This document shows, piece after piece, positions 13,892 to 20,397 of a DNA stretch of 21,002 nucleotides; positions within the stretch are counted from its first letter, which is position 1, and each line of letters opens with the position of its first letter. A program made the position numbers and the translations under genes. This DNA comes from 2-12-FULL-40-12 sp964518135. Its GTDB lineage: Bacteria > Patescibacteriota > Minisyncoccia > Minisyncoccales > 2-12-FULL-40-12. The stretch covers positions 1 to 21,002 of the forward strand of contig CAZFEY010000010.1 of assembly GCA_964518135.1 (NCBI GenBank). The letters run 5' to 3'. Under the pieces are notes generated by a model that made no database searches, was not told where the DNA came from, and was given only the letters and a program-made list of their open reading frames with translations.

Positions 13892-14281
13892 TTACCAAAT
13901 TTCACAGATAATTTCACCACCAAACCTAGCTTTCTTGGCCTCTTTGTCGGTCATCAGGCCTTTTGGCGTTGAAACAATGGCCACACCATAACCCTCTTTC
14001 ACTTTTCTTATCTTTTTTGATCTTATATAAACCCTCTGGCCAGATTTTGAAATTCTTTTAATGCCGGAAATAACTGGCTTCTTGTCATTATACTTTAATA
14101 CGATATCCATTATTTTCTTTGAACTCCTACCTTTTTTTTCGACCTTCTCAATAAATCCTTCTTTCTGTAAAATTTTTGCTATTTCGTATTTAAGATTTGA
14201 AAATGGAACCATTACCGTCTCTTTTGAAACGGCTTGAGCGCTCTTTATTCTGTTAAACATATCTGATATTGTATCTGTCAT
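13892..14281 (-). CDS. rpsH: 30S ribosomal protein S8
   Basis: S8 binds 16S rRNA helix 21 and organises the small-subunit body. The 129-residue protein has the N-terminal DTISDMFNRIKSAQ and the C-terminal signature VSTPKGLMTDKEAKKARFGGEIICEIW. It is one of the few genes here with a visible Shine-Dalgarno site, AAGGA, seven bases before the ATG at 14281. In many bacteria S8 also represses its operon; I could not see a target site for this. Confidence 0.97.
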   Translation of the reverse strand: MTDTISDMFNRIKSAQAVSKETVMVPFSNLKYEIAKILQKEGFIEKVEKKGRSSKKIMDIVLKYNDKKPVISGIKRISKSGQRVYIRSKKIRKVKEGYGVAIVSTPKGLMTDKEAKKARFGGEIICEIW

Positions 14282-14329
14282 ATTTTTATCCTTCGATTAA
14301 CTCAAAATAACACCGAACTCGTTGAAAGG

Positions 14330-14515
14330 TTACCAAGAAGATTTTTTAACTCCCGGAATTAAACCTTGATTAGCCATTTCTCTAAAGCAAATCCTGCACA
14401 AATCGAAATCTCTCATATATCCCCTCTTTCTTCCGCAACGAAAACAGCGTCTGACTTTCCGACTTTTGAATTTTGGTCTTCTGGATGATTTCGCAATTTG
14501 CGCTTTTGTGGCCAT
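14330..14515 (-). CDS. rpsN: 30S ribosomal protein S14, zinc-binding type Z
   Basis: This 61-residue protein is the short zinc-binding form of S14. Cys24, Cys27, Cys40 and Cys43 form two CxxC pairs (CFRCG and CRICF), followed by the usual end GLIPGVKKSSW. It assembles into the head of the small subunit. The ATG at 14515 gives the standard N terminus MATKAQI. It lies between L5 and S8 and its upstream gap contains repeat array A4. Confidence 0.97.
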   Translation of the reverse strand: MATKAQIAKSSRRPKFKSRKVRRCFRCGRKRGYMRDFDLCRICFREMANQGLIPGVKKSSW

Positions 14516-14532
14516 ATTTATTTCGAAGAATC

Positions 14533-14592
14533 AAACTTGTTTTATTCGTCAGAATCGAGCTTGCTCATTTCGATAGAAACAAACTTGTTTAT
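14533..14592. repeat. Two-palindrome tandem repeat array A4 (three units), L5-S14 gap
   Basis: Cores start at 14533 (AAACTTGTTT), 14557 (GAGCTTGCTC) and 14581 (AAACTTGTTT), spaced exactly 24 bases, and alternate with the dyads TTC-GTCA-GAA and TTTC-GATA-GAAA. The first 40 bases are an exact inverted copy of 5398-5437 in array A3, so the family occurs in both orientations. The L5 stop codon (14592-14594) begins at the edge of the last unit. Confidence 0.85.
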
Positions 14593-15152
14593 TATTCTGC
14601 CTTAATTGGAAAACCTAACAAACTTAATAATTCTATACCCTCTTCCTTCGTATTCGCAGTTGTAACAACTGTAATCTCTAATCCAAAAGGGTTCTTTACT
14701 TTTTCCGGCAATATTTCTGGAAAAATAACGTGCTCTTTTATCCCAATATTCAAATTACCTTTGTCGTCAAATGATTTCCTATCGATTCCGCGAAAATCTC
14801 TCATTCTGGGAAGAGCTGTGTAAACAAGTCTCTCTAGAAAATCATACATTCTCCCACCTCTTAAGATTGCAGCAGCCCCCAAAATCATACCCTCTCTAAT
14901 TTTAAACCCCGCAATTGACTTTTTTGTTTTTTTAAGAGTAGGGTGCTGCCCCGCAATTGTTGTCAAATCATTCAATATAGCTTCTTGTATGGGTTTTTGT
15001 TCGGAAGGCGACTTACCAGAAACAATCTTACCAAAACCAGTATTAATAACCACCTTGGTTATCTTGGGAACCGCCATCTTGCTCTTGTATCGGAACTTTT
15101 CCATCATCGCCTTAGATACCGCCTTGTTGTATTTTTCTTGCATTGCGCTCAT
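14592..15152 (-). CDS. rplE: 50S ribosomal protein L5
   Basis: L5 binds 5S rRNA and contacts the P-site tRNA in the central protuberance. The 186-residue protein has VPKITKVVINTGFG (near 28-41), the KTKKSIAGFKIREGMILG block, and LPRMRDFRGI with the C-terminal GLEITVVTTANTKEEG. Length is normal. The start ATG at 15152 (MSAMQEKYN) is close to a second ATG three codons later, which is equally possible. The gene is flanked on both sides by repeat arrays, one at its stop codon and one in the gap after L24. Confidence 0.97.
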   Translation of the reverse strand: MSAMQEKYNKAVSKAMMEKFRYKSKMAVPKITKVVINTGFGKIVSGKSPSEQKPIQEAILNDLTTIAGQHPTLKKTKKSIAGFKIREGMILGAAAILRGGRMYDFLERLVYTALPRMRDFRGIDRKSFDDKGNLNIGIKEHVIFPEILPEKVKNPFGLEITVVTTANTKEEGIELLSLLGFPIKAE

Positions 15153-15179
15153 ATAATAATTCTATTCTCAACAGAGAAC

Positions 15180-15211
15180 AAACTTGTTTATTGGAACAAC
15201 AAACTTGTTTA
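15180..15211. repeat. Two-palindrome repeat A5 (two units), L24-L5 gap
   Basis: Two perfect AAACTTGTTT cores start at 15180 and 15201, spaced 21 bases, each followed by ATT. The second dyad of the longer units is absent, as in A1. The L24 stop codon (15209-15211) overlaps the second core. Confidence 0.75.
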
Positions 15212-15517
15212 TTGTTCTTGTCCGCACTTTTTGCAAATCCTGTATTTCTTGCCGTTTTTCAATAATTTATAACCTATTCTGGTCGGTTTTTTGCATTTCG
15301 TGCAGACAACTTTAACGTTAGAAGCTTGAAATGGCAACGACATCTCTATTGTTTGACCTTTCTCTCCTTGCCGACGAGGACGAACGTGTTTTTTTCTAAG
15401 ATTAATTCCCTCAACCACAATCCTATTATTTTCAGGAAGAACCTGTAAGATTTTTCCTTTCTTGCCTTTATCCTTACCGGAAATCACTATAATTGTATCG
15501 CCCTTTTTTGTCTTCAT
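15209..15517 (-). CDS. rplX: 50S ribosomal protein L24
   Basis: L24 starts large-subunit assembly by binding 23S rRNA near the exit tunnel. The 102-residue protein opens with a KOW motif (KKGDTIIVISGKDKGKKGKI) and continues with GINLRKKHVRPRR. The C terminus carries two CxxC pairs (CTKC and CKKC) that resemble a zinc ribbon, as in many bacterial L24 proteins. Its TAA stop lies inside a repeat core. A 39-base gap with a small 5-bp hairpin separates it from L14. Confidence 0.97.
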   Translation of the reverse strand: MKTKKGDTIIVISGKDKGKKGKILQVLPENNRIVVEGINLRKKHVRPRRQGEKGQTIEMSLPFQASNVKVVCTKCKKPTRIGYKLLKNGKKYRICKKCGQEQ

Positions 15518-15556
15518 AATCTTCTTAAATAATATATGGCAGGCGCCATTTAAAAT

Positions 15557-15928
15557 CTAAACTAGCTCTACTGCCAAGGTTGCTATCTTATCAAAACCTT
15601 TTTCTTTTAACTCTTTTGCAATTGGCCCAAAAATTCTTCCACCCTTTGGCTCTTTAGTTTTTCCTTCTAAAATAACGATGGCATTTTCATCAAATCTTAT
15701 ATATATACCGTTCTTTCGACGAAATGATTTTTTTTGACGAACGATAACTCCTCTCACGACTTCGTGTTTTTTCACTATTTTTCTCGGCTCAGCCACCTTC
15801 ACCGCCACAACAATAATATCTCCCAACTGGGCGTAACGCCTTCTGCTACCACCTAACACCTTAAAACATTGAACCATTTTAGCTCCCGTATTGTCTGCCA
15901 CCTTTAATATCGTTCTTGGCTGTATCAT
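15557..15928 (-). CDS. rplN: 50S ribosomal protein L14
   Basis: L14 lies at the interface with the small subunit and contacts 16S rRNA. The 123-residue protein is typical: MIQPRTILKVADNTGAK at the start, GDIIVVAVK, the conserved basic stretch FRRKNGIYIRFDENA, and the end GPIAKELKEKGFDKI. It starts ten bases after S17, so the two are likely coupled. The stop codon is TAG, unlike the TAA of most neighbours. Confidence 0.98.
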   Translation of the reverse strand: MIQPRTILKVADNTGAKMVQCFKVLGGSRRRYAQLGDIIVVAVKVAEPRKIVKKHEVVRGVIVRQKKSFRRKNGIYIRFDENAIVILEGKTKEPKGGRIFGPIAKELKEKGFDKIATLAVELV

Positions 15929-15938
15929 AAAACGTTAA

Positions 15939-16187
15939 TTATTTTACGCCCTTGCTTAATTTTTCAATCACTTGCCACTTCTTATCCTTGCTTAAAGGTC
16001 TGCACTCCTCAATTACTACCTTGTCTCCAATGATTAATTCCATATTTTCGTTATGAGCCTTATACTTCTTGTGAAATTTATATCTTTTTTTGTATTTAGG
16101 ATGAAGTTTTATACTCCCAACACGCACAACAACGGTCTTTTGCATTTTATTCGATAATACCTCTCCTGTTAGTTTTCTTTTTGGCAT
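15939..16187 (-). CDS. rpsQ: 30S ribosomal protein S17
   Basis: S17 is an OB-fold protein that binds 16S rRNA early in assembly. The 82-residue product has the typical LTGEVLSNKMQKTVVVRV start, KLHPKYKKRYKFHKKYKAHN, and GDKVVIEECRPLSKDKKW. Length is normal. It lies 20 bases after L29 and 10 bases before L14. Confidence 0.97.
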   Translation of the reverse strand: MPKRKLTGEVLSNKMQKTVVVRVGSIKLHPKYKKRYKFHKKYKAHNENMELIIGDKVVIEECRPLSKDKKWQVIEKLSKGVK

Positions 16188-16207
16188 TGTTAAATATAAA
16201 TTATATG

Positions 16208-16393
16208 TTATTTAGAAACCCGGGATAATGTTAATATTTTGGCTATTGTTTTCCTGGTTTTTCTGATTTCACGGACATTTTTCACTTTACCTGATGCCAA
16301 ATCGAAACGCAACAACCTAAGTTTTTCTCGATATTCCTGTAACATTCTGCCTAACTCCTCTCTTGACCTTTGTTTTAATTCGTTAATCTTCAT
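16208..16393 (-). CDS. rpmC: 50S ribosomal protein L29
   Basis: This 61-residue helical hairpin protein lies near the exit tunnel. It starts MKINELKQRSREELG, has the RLLRFDLASGKVKNVREIR core, and ends with TRKTIAKILTLSRV. It starts three bases after the L16 stop, implying translational coupling. Confidence 0.97.
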   Translation of the reverse strand: MKINELKQRSREELGRMLQEYREKLRLLRFDLASGKVKNVREIRKTRKTIAKILTLSRVSK

Positions 16394-16396
16394 ACT

Positions 16397-16807
16397 CTAC
16401 TTATTAATAAATCTGGTCTTGATCGGTAATTTATCGGCGGCCTTTCGAAAAGCTGCCTTAGCGTCTTCCTCTTTAATCCCGTCTATTTCAAAAATTATTC
16501 TGCCTGGCTTAATTGGAAAAGCATAATGATCAACACTGCCCTTTCCGCCTCCCATGGGCACTTCAGTTCCTTTTTTAGTAACGGGTTTGTTTGGAAATAT
16601 TCTTATCCATAATTTTCCGCCCTTTCTTAAATACCTTAAAATTGCTCTTCTTGCAGCTTCAATTTGGCGAGCTGTAATCCATTTTGTTTCTAAGCTTTTC
16701 AACCCAAAACTGCCAAAAACCACTTCCGTACCCCTCTTTGAGAGCCCTTTGCTTCGTCCCTTTCTCCATTTCCTATGCTTGACTTTTCGCGGCATTAAAA
16801 TAGACAT
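16397..16807 (-). CDS. rplP: 50S ribosomal protein L16
   Basis: L16 contacts the A-site tRNA and helps form the factor-binding region. The 136-residue protein has MPRKVKHRKWRKGRSKG near its start, the GLKSLETKWITARQIEAARR helix, and the WIRIFPNKPVTKKGTEVPMG loop. The ATG at 16807 adds four residues (MSIL) before a second ATG at 16795; relatives often start with a similar short extension, so either is possible. It follows S3 by 28 bases. Confidence 0.97.
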   Translation of the reverse strand: MSILMPRKVKHRKWRKGRSKGLSKRGTEVVFGSFGLKSLETKWITARQIEAARRAILRYLRKGGKLWIRIFPNKPVTKKGTEVPMGGGKGSVDHYAFPIKPGRIIFEIDGIKEEDAKAAFRKAADKLPIKTRFINK

Positions 16808-16835
16808 AATTTTTATTTTCTAGCGTATTAAAATC

Positions 16836-17486
16836 TTAAAATTTTTCTCCTTTATACATCCATACTTTTATTCCCACAGTCCCATAAGAACAACGGGCTT
16901 CGGCTTTGGCAAAATCAATATCGGCTCTAATTGTTTGGCGCGGCAACTGTCCCTTTCTTAACCATTCTCGTCTTGCTATGGAAGCACCATCCAATCTTCC
17001 TGAAAGTTCCACCCTTACTCCCTGAATAGATTTGTGCGCCGCAACCTTGTCTATGGTCTGCTTAAGCAATCTACGATAGGGCATTCTTTTTTCTATTTGC
17101 TGAGCAACCAACTGGGCAGTTAAAGAAGCTGATTCCCAAGGATCTTTTATTTCTTTAACTTCGATTTTTAATTCTTTAATAGACGTGGGATCATTTTTCT
17201 TTCTTAAAAGATTTTCTATTTGTTTTTTTAATTCTTCTATTCCTCCACCTCCGCGGCCGATAATCAAACCAGGACGAGAACTAGAAAGTATAACATTTAT
17301 TCTATTGCGCAGTCTTTCGATTTCAATCTTTTCAATTCCCATGTTAACAAGCTTCTTTTTCAAGAAGTTCCTGATACTAATATCGTCTCTTAGTGGTTTT
17401 GCTATTTTCTTTCCATGAAACCATCTCGCATCCCAGTCCGATATTTCTTTTATTCTAAATACTTTTGGATTAACTTTATGTGCCAT
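16836..17486 (-). CDS. rpsC: 30S ribosomal protein S3
   Basis: S3 forms part of the mRNA entry channel. The 216-residue protein has the N-terminal MAHKVNPKVFRI, a type II KH domain with the GxxG loop in RPGLIIGRGGGGIEEL (71-86), and the C-terminal domain RLDGASIARREWLRKGQLP with YGTVGIKVWMYKGEKF at the end. It lacks the long acidic tail seen in some bacteria. It lies 12 bases after L22. Confidence 0.98.
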   Translation of the reverse strand: MAHKVNPKVFRIKEISDWDARWFHGKKIAKPLRDDISIRNFLKKKLVNMGIEKIEIERLRNRINVILSSSRPGLIIGRGGGGIEELKKQIENLLRKKNDPTSIKELKIEVKEIKDPWESASLTAQLVAQQIEKRMPYRRLLKQTIDKVAAHKSIQGVRVELSGRLDGASIARREWLRKGQLPRQTIRADIDFAKAEARCSYGTVGIKVWMYKGEKF

Positions 17487-17498
17487 AAACTAATTTAA

Positions 17499-18014
17499 TT
17501 AAAATGCTTTTCTTCTAAAGAATTTTCTAGCGCTTTGTTGTTTTTGCGGCCTGGCCATCCTTCTATCTGTTTGAAATTTTGGTTTGTTAACAGGGGTTAT
17601 TTTTTCTGTTTTTTGACGTTCTTCTTGTTCTTGATTCGCCTCTTCCGTTTTATTAGTTTCTTTTTTCTTTTTAGCTTTCTTATCAATCTGGTCTAAAAAC
17701 AAAGAGATGTGAGACGTCCTCTTTTCGATTCTGCCAGCAGTACCCCTTGCCCTGGCTCTCCATTTTTTTCTTCGCGGACCTTCATCAACGCTTATTTTAG
17801 CAATATAAAGATTGGATGCCTCTATTTGAAAATTCTGTTTTGCGCTTGATATGGCTGATTGTAATAATTTCAAAATTGGCTTAGCGCCTCTCTTTATCGT
17901 AAAACGCAAAATGGCCTCTGCGTCTTTTGTTGCTTTCCCCTTGATAAGTTTGGTTATCAATCTGACTTTGCGAGGGGCAATATTTAAATATCGAAGATAA
18001 GCGACTGTTTGCAT
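17499..18014 (-). CDS. rplV: 50S ribosomal protein L22 with a long charged C-terminal tail
   Basis: L22 lines the nascent-peptide exit tunnel. Residues 1-105 are canonical: RYLNIAPRKVRLITKLIKGK, AKISVDEGPRRKKWRARARG, and the tunnel-hairpin end RIEKRTSHISL. About 60 further residues (111-171), rich in Lys, Glu and Gln, follow. Typical L22 has about 110-120 residues. The start is the ATG at 18014, which gives the conserved start; an upstream reading frame would translate repeat array A6 and is rejected. The gene lies between S19 and S3. Confidence 0.96.
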   Translation of the reverse strand: MQTVAYLRYLNIAPRKVRLITKLIKGKATKDAEAILRFTIKRGAKPILKLLQSAISSAKQNFQIEASNLYIAKISVDEGPRRKKWRARARGTAGRIEKRTSHISLFLDQIDKKAKKKKETNKTEEANQEQEERQKTEKITPVNKPKFQTDRRMARPQKQQSARKFFRRKAF

Positions 18015-18038
18015 ATTTTTTTTAATTTCTCGGGAATC

Positions 18039-18125
18039 AAACTTGTTTTGTTTCGTCAGAATCAAGCTCGTCTTATTTTGACAGAATCAAGCTCGTCTTA
18101 TTTCGTCAGAATAAAGCTCGTCTTA
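18039..18125. repeat. Two-palindrome tandem repeat array A6 (four units), S19-L22 gap
   Basis: Four cores start at 18039 (AAACTTGTTT), 18064, 18089 and 18114 (AAGCTCGTCT in the last three), all spaced exactly 25 bases. The spacers carry TTC-GTCA-GAA or a close variant. The three later cores are less perfectly palindromic than those of other arrays. The S19 stop codon (18123-18125) is formed by the last unit. Confidence 0.85.
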
Positions 18126-18434
18126 TTTTGACTTGGCTGGGGCCGGGGCTTCTGCTTTTTTCTCTAATTCTTTTTGCATCTTACCTCCATGCCTTCCGAA
18201 TTTTGTTGTTGGCGCAAACTCGCCAAGACGATGACCAACCATCTCTTCTGTTGCCCTAACCGTAATAAAATCTTTACCGTTATGAACTGCGAAAGTAAAC
18301 CCTATCATCTCGGGTGTAATTGTAGAACTTCTATACCACGTTTTTATTGCTTCTAAACTGCCTGGTTTTAGTTTTTTAATCTTCTCCAGTAATTTTTCCG
18401 CAACGTATGGTCCTTTTTTTAAACTTCTAGCCAT
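18123..18434 (-). CDS. rpsS: 30S ribosomal protein S19
   Basis: S19 lies in the head of the small subunit and partners with S13. The 103-residue protein starts MARSLKKGPYVAEKLLEKI and has TWYRSSTITPEMIGFTFAVH with the C-terminal GHRLGEFAPTTKFGRHGGK. A short Ala/Pro/Lys tail (about 12 residues) follows the usual end. Repeat arrays lie on both sides of the gene: A6 begins at its stop codon and A7 occupies the gap before it. Confidence 0.97.
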   Translation of the reverse strand: MARSLKKGPYVAEKLLEKIKKLKPGSLEAIKTWYRSSTITPEMIGFTFAVHNGKDFITVRATEEMVGHRLGEFAPTTKFGRHGGKMQKELEKKAEAPAPAKSK

Positions 18435-18460
18435 ATTTAAGTTTTAATTATTTGAAAAAC

Positions 18461-18547
18461 AAACTTGTTTAATTTCCGAAGGAAACAAACTTGTTTATTT
18501 CCGAAGGAATCAAACTTGTTTATTTCCGAAGGAATCAAACTTATTTA
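18461..18547. repeat. Two-palindrome tandem repeat array A7 (four units), L2-S19 gap
   Basis: Cores start at 18461, 18487, 18512 and 18537 (AAACTTGTTT three times, then AAACTTATTT), spaced 26, 25 and 25 bases. Between them lies the second dyad TTCC-GAA-GGAA, a perfect 4-bp stem with a 3-base loop. The L2 stop codon (18545-18547) is in the last unit. This is the most regular array in the window. Confidence 0.9.
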
Positions 18548-19333
18548 TTTTCTTTTTTTATTTCTCCTTTGTAATATAAGCTTGCCTGTCCATTTCTTTT
18601 TATTGCGCGTTCTTACTCCAAAGGCAGGTTTACCCCAGGGAGTCTTGGGATGCTTCATTCCTATAGAAGATCTTCCCTCTCCTCCGCCATGAGGATGAGC
18701 TATTGGAGCCATAGCAACACCACGCACAGCCGGCCTTCTTCCTCTATGACGAGAACTGCCTGCCTTACCCAATTTTACATATCTCCATTCGGGATAGGAA
18801 ACAGATCCAATAGTTGCGTAACATTCCCCACGAACCTTTCTTACCTCTCCAGACGGCATCTTAAGATGAGTATAGACACCCTCTTGGGCAAGTACTTGCG
18901 CTGAAGTACCAGCCCCTCTTATCATTTTTCCTCCTCGATCTGGCTCTAATTCTATATTAAAAATTTCTGTTCCGGAAGAAACATTTTTTAACCTCATTCT
19001 GTTACCTGTTTTTAAATCAGCTTTTTCGGCAATAATCACTTCTTCGCCAATCTTCAATCCATTTGGAGCTATAACGTATTTCCTGTCTTTGTCTTGGTAC
19101 TCCAAAAGAGCGATAAAACTGGTCCTGTTTGGGTCATACTCCAAGGCTATTACTTTAGCGGGGATATTGATCTTTCCTTGTCCAAAATCAATAACCCTAT
19201 AATATCTCTTAGCTCCTCCGCCCCTATGCCTGATCGTAATCCTGCCCGAAGAATTTCGTCCCCCTCTTTTTTTGAGCGAAGTAATTAATTTTCTTTCTGG
19301 TCTTTTTTTAGTTAAAATTTTTGTTGCCTTCAT
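18545..19333 (-). CDS. rplB: 50S ribosomal protein L2
   Basis: L2 binds 23S rRNA near the peptidyl-transferase centre and bridges the subunits. The 262-residue protein has the core GRNSSGRITIRHRGGGAKR (26-44), the SH3-like middle, and the C-terminal SSRHRGRRPAVRGVAMAPIA followed by HPHGGGEGR (213-221). The usual NPVD before HPHGGGEGR is APIA here, so the Asp next to the conserved His is Ala212. The N terminus is about 16 residues shorter than in E. coli. The ATG at 19333, four bases after the L23 stop, is preferred to an upstream start overlapping L23. The stop codon is inside repeat array A7. Confidence 0.97.
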   Translation of the reverse strand: MKATKILTKKRPERKLITSLKKRGGRNSSGRITIRHRGGGAKRYYRVIDFGQGKINIPAKVIALEYDPNRTSFIALLEYQDKDRKYVIAPNGLKIGEEVIIAEKADLKTGNRMRLKNVSSGTEIFNIELEPDRGGKMIRGAGTSAQVLAQEGVYTHLKMPSGEVRKVRGECYATIGSVSYPEWRYVKLGKAGSSRHRGRRPAVRGVAMAPIAHPHGGGEGRSSIGMKHPKTPWGKPAFGVRTRNKKKWTGKLILQRRNKKRK

Positions 19334-19337
19334 ATTT

Positions 19338-19757
19338 TTAGCGAGGCAAAACCTCAATCGTTTGTCCTTTTTTAATCTTCACGATGGCTTTTTTGTATCC
19401 CTTTCTCCAACCCTTATATCTACCAACCCTCCTTGATTTTCTAGGCACATTCACTATGTTCACCTTTAAAACATCTACTCCATAAACATTTTCAACGGCC
19501 CTTTTAATATTAACCGCATTAGCATTTGAGGCAACGTTGAAAACGTACTGGTTTTGCCTTACAAGATCGGTGGCCTTTTCAGAAATATGCGGAGAAATTA
19601 AAAGCGATCTTTCCTGAATTAATGTTTTTTCTTTTTTACCTTTTGGTGCAATGTCGGGGACTGGCTGCGGCACAGCTTTTTTAATTTCTTCTTTCTTTTC
19701 TTCCCCTTTTATTTCCTTCTCCTCCTTTTTTTTATTAAAAATATTGCCTAGCTTCAT
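19338..19757 (-). CDS. rplW: 50S ribosomal protein L23 with an N-terminal extension
   Basis: L23 lies at the tunnel exit and is the docking site for trigger factor and SRP. The last about 90 residues are canonical (LLISPHISEKATDLV, QYVFNVASNANAVNIKRAV, VYGVDVLKVNIVNVP, then RRVGRYKGWRKGYKKAIV). The first about 48 residues form a Lys/Glu-rich extension not found in most L23 proteins. The ATG at 19757 lies four bases after the L4 stop; a TTG at 19772 would overlap L4 and is less likely. Confidence 0.95.
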   Translation of the reverse strand: MKLGNIFNKKKEEKEIKGEEKKEEIKKAVPQPVPDIAPKGKKEKTLIQERSLLISPHISEKATDLVRQNQYVFNVASNANAVNIKRAVENVYGVDVLKVNIVNVPRKSRRVGRYKGWRKGYKKAIVKIKKGQTIEVLPR

Positions 19758-19761
19758 AGCA

Positions 19762-20391
19762 TTATTTTCCAATAGTATCTTTTATTACCTTCACGCTTTC
19801 TTTAGACACAACCAAATACTTACTACTTAATAAATCTATGCAATTTAAATCTTTTGCCTGTATTGTTATAATTCGCGGTAAATTCCTACTGGCTAGAATA
19901 AAATTCTTATCTAAGGATGGTAAAGCGATTAAGCAACTGTCTTTTTTAAATGGGAATTTATTCATAATTTTTTCGACCATTTTGGTTTTTGGTTGAGGCA
20001 ATGTTAATTCATCCAGAATAAATAATAAATTGTTTTTTGCCTTGGCAGACAAAACCATAAATAAAGCCTTTCTCCTTAATTTTTTAGGTGCTATCTTTGA
20101 AAAAACTCTCTCTTTTGTTGGCCCGAAAGTTACACCTCCTCCTTTCCACAAAGGAGACCTGATTGAACCGTGCCTGGCACGACCAGTTCCTTTCTGCTTC
20201 CACGGTTTCTTACCGCCACCTCTTACTTGGCTGCGATCTTTAGTGTTAGCAATAATCTTTCTTCTATTTGCCGATTGGGCCACAACAACTTGATGCACCA
20301 AATCGCTATTCATAGCAACATCGAATATTTCCTTTGGCAAAACAGTATTTCCAACCTCTCTTCCTTCTTGATTGTAAACTATGGCCTTCAT
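19762..20391 (-). CDS. rplD: 50S ribosomal protein L4
   Basis: L4 reaches into the exit tunnel with an extended loop. The 209-residue protein has the loop region RSQVRGGGKKPWKQKGTGRA followed by RHGSIRSPLWKGGGVTFGP, and a C-terminal Rossmann-like domain. In many bacteria L4 autoregulates the S10 operon, but the relevant leader would lie outside the window. It starts six bases after the L3 stop. Length and motifs are normal. Confidence 0.97.
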   Translation of the reverse strand: MKAIVYNQEGREVGNTVLPKEIFDVAMNSDLVHQVVVAQSANRRKIIANTKDRSQVRGGGKKPWKQKGTGRARHGSIRSPLWKGGGVTFGPTKERVFSKIAPKKLRRKALFMVLSAKAKNNLLFILDELTLPQPKTKMVEKIMNKFPFKKDSCLIALPSLDKNFILASRNLPRIITIQAKDLNCIDLLSSKYLVVSKESVKVIKDTIGK

Positions 20392-20397
20392 AAAAAA

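Noticed and set aside
15536..15549. ATGGC-AGGC-GCCAT hairpin in the L14-L24 gap
   Set aside because: Five base pairs with no T-run; too short to separate from chance, although it lies before the L24 start.
18015..18065. N-terminal extension of L22
   Set aside because: It would translate a repeat unit and has no similarity to L22. The ATG at 18014 gives the conserved start.
19334..19357. Longer start of L2 overlapping L23
   Set aside because: The extra eight residues are the L23 end read in another frame, and an ATG lies four bases after the L23 stop.
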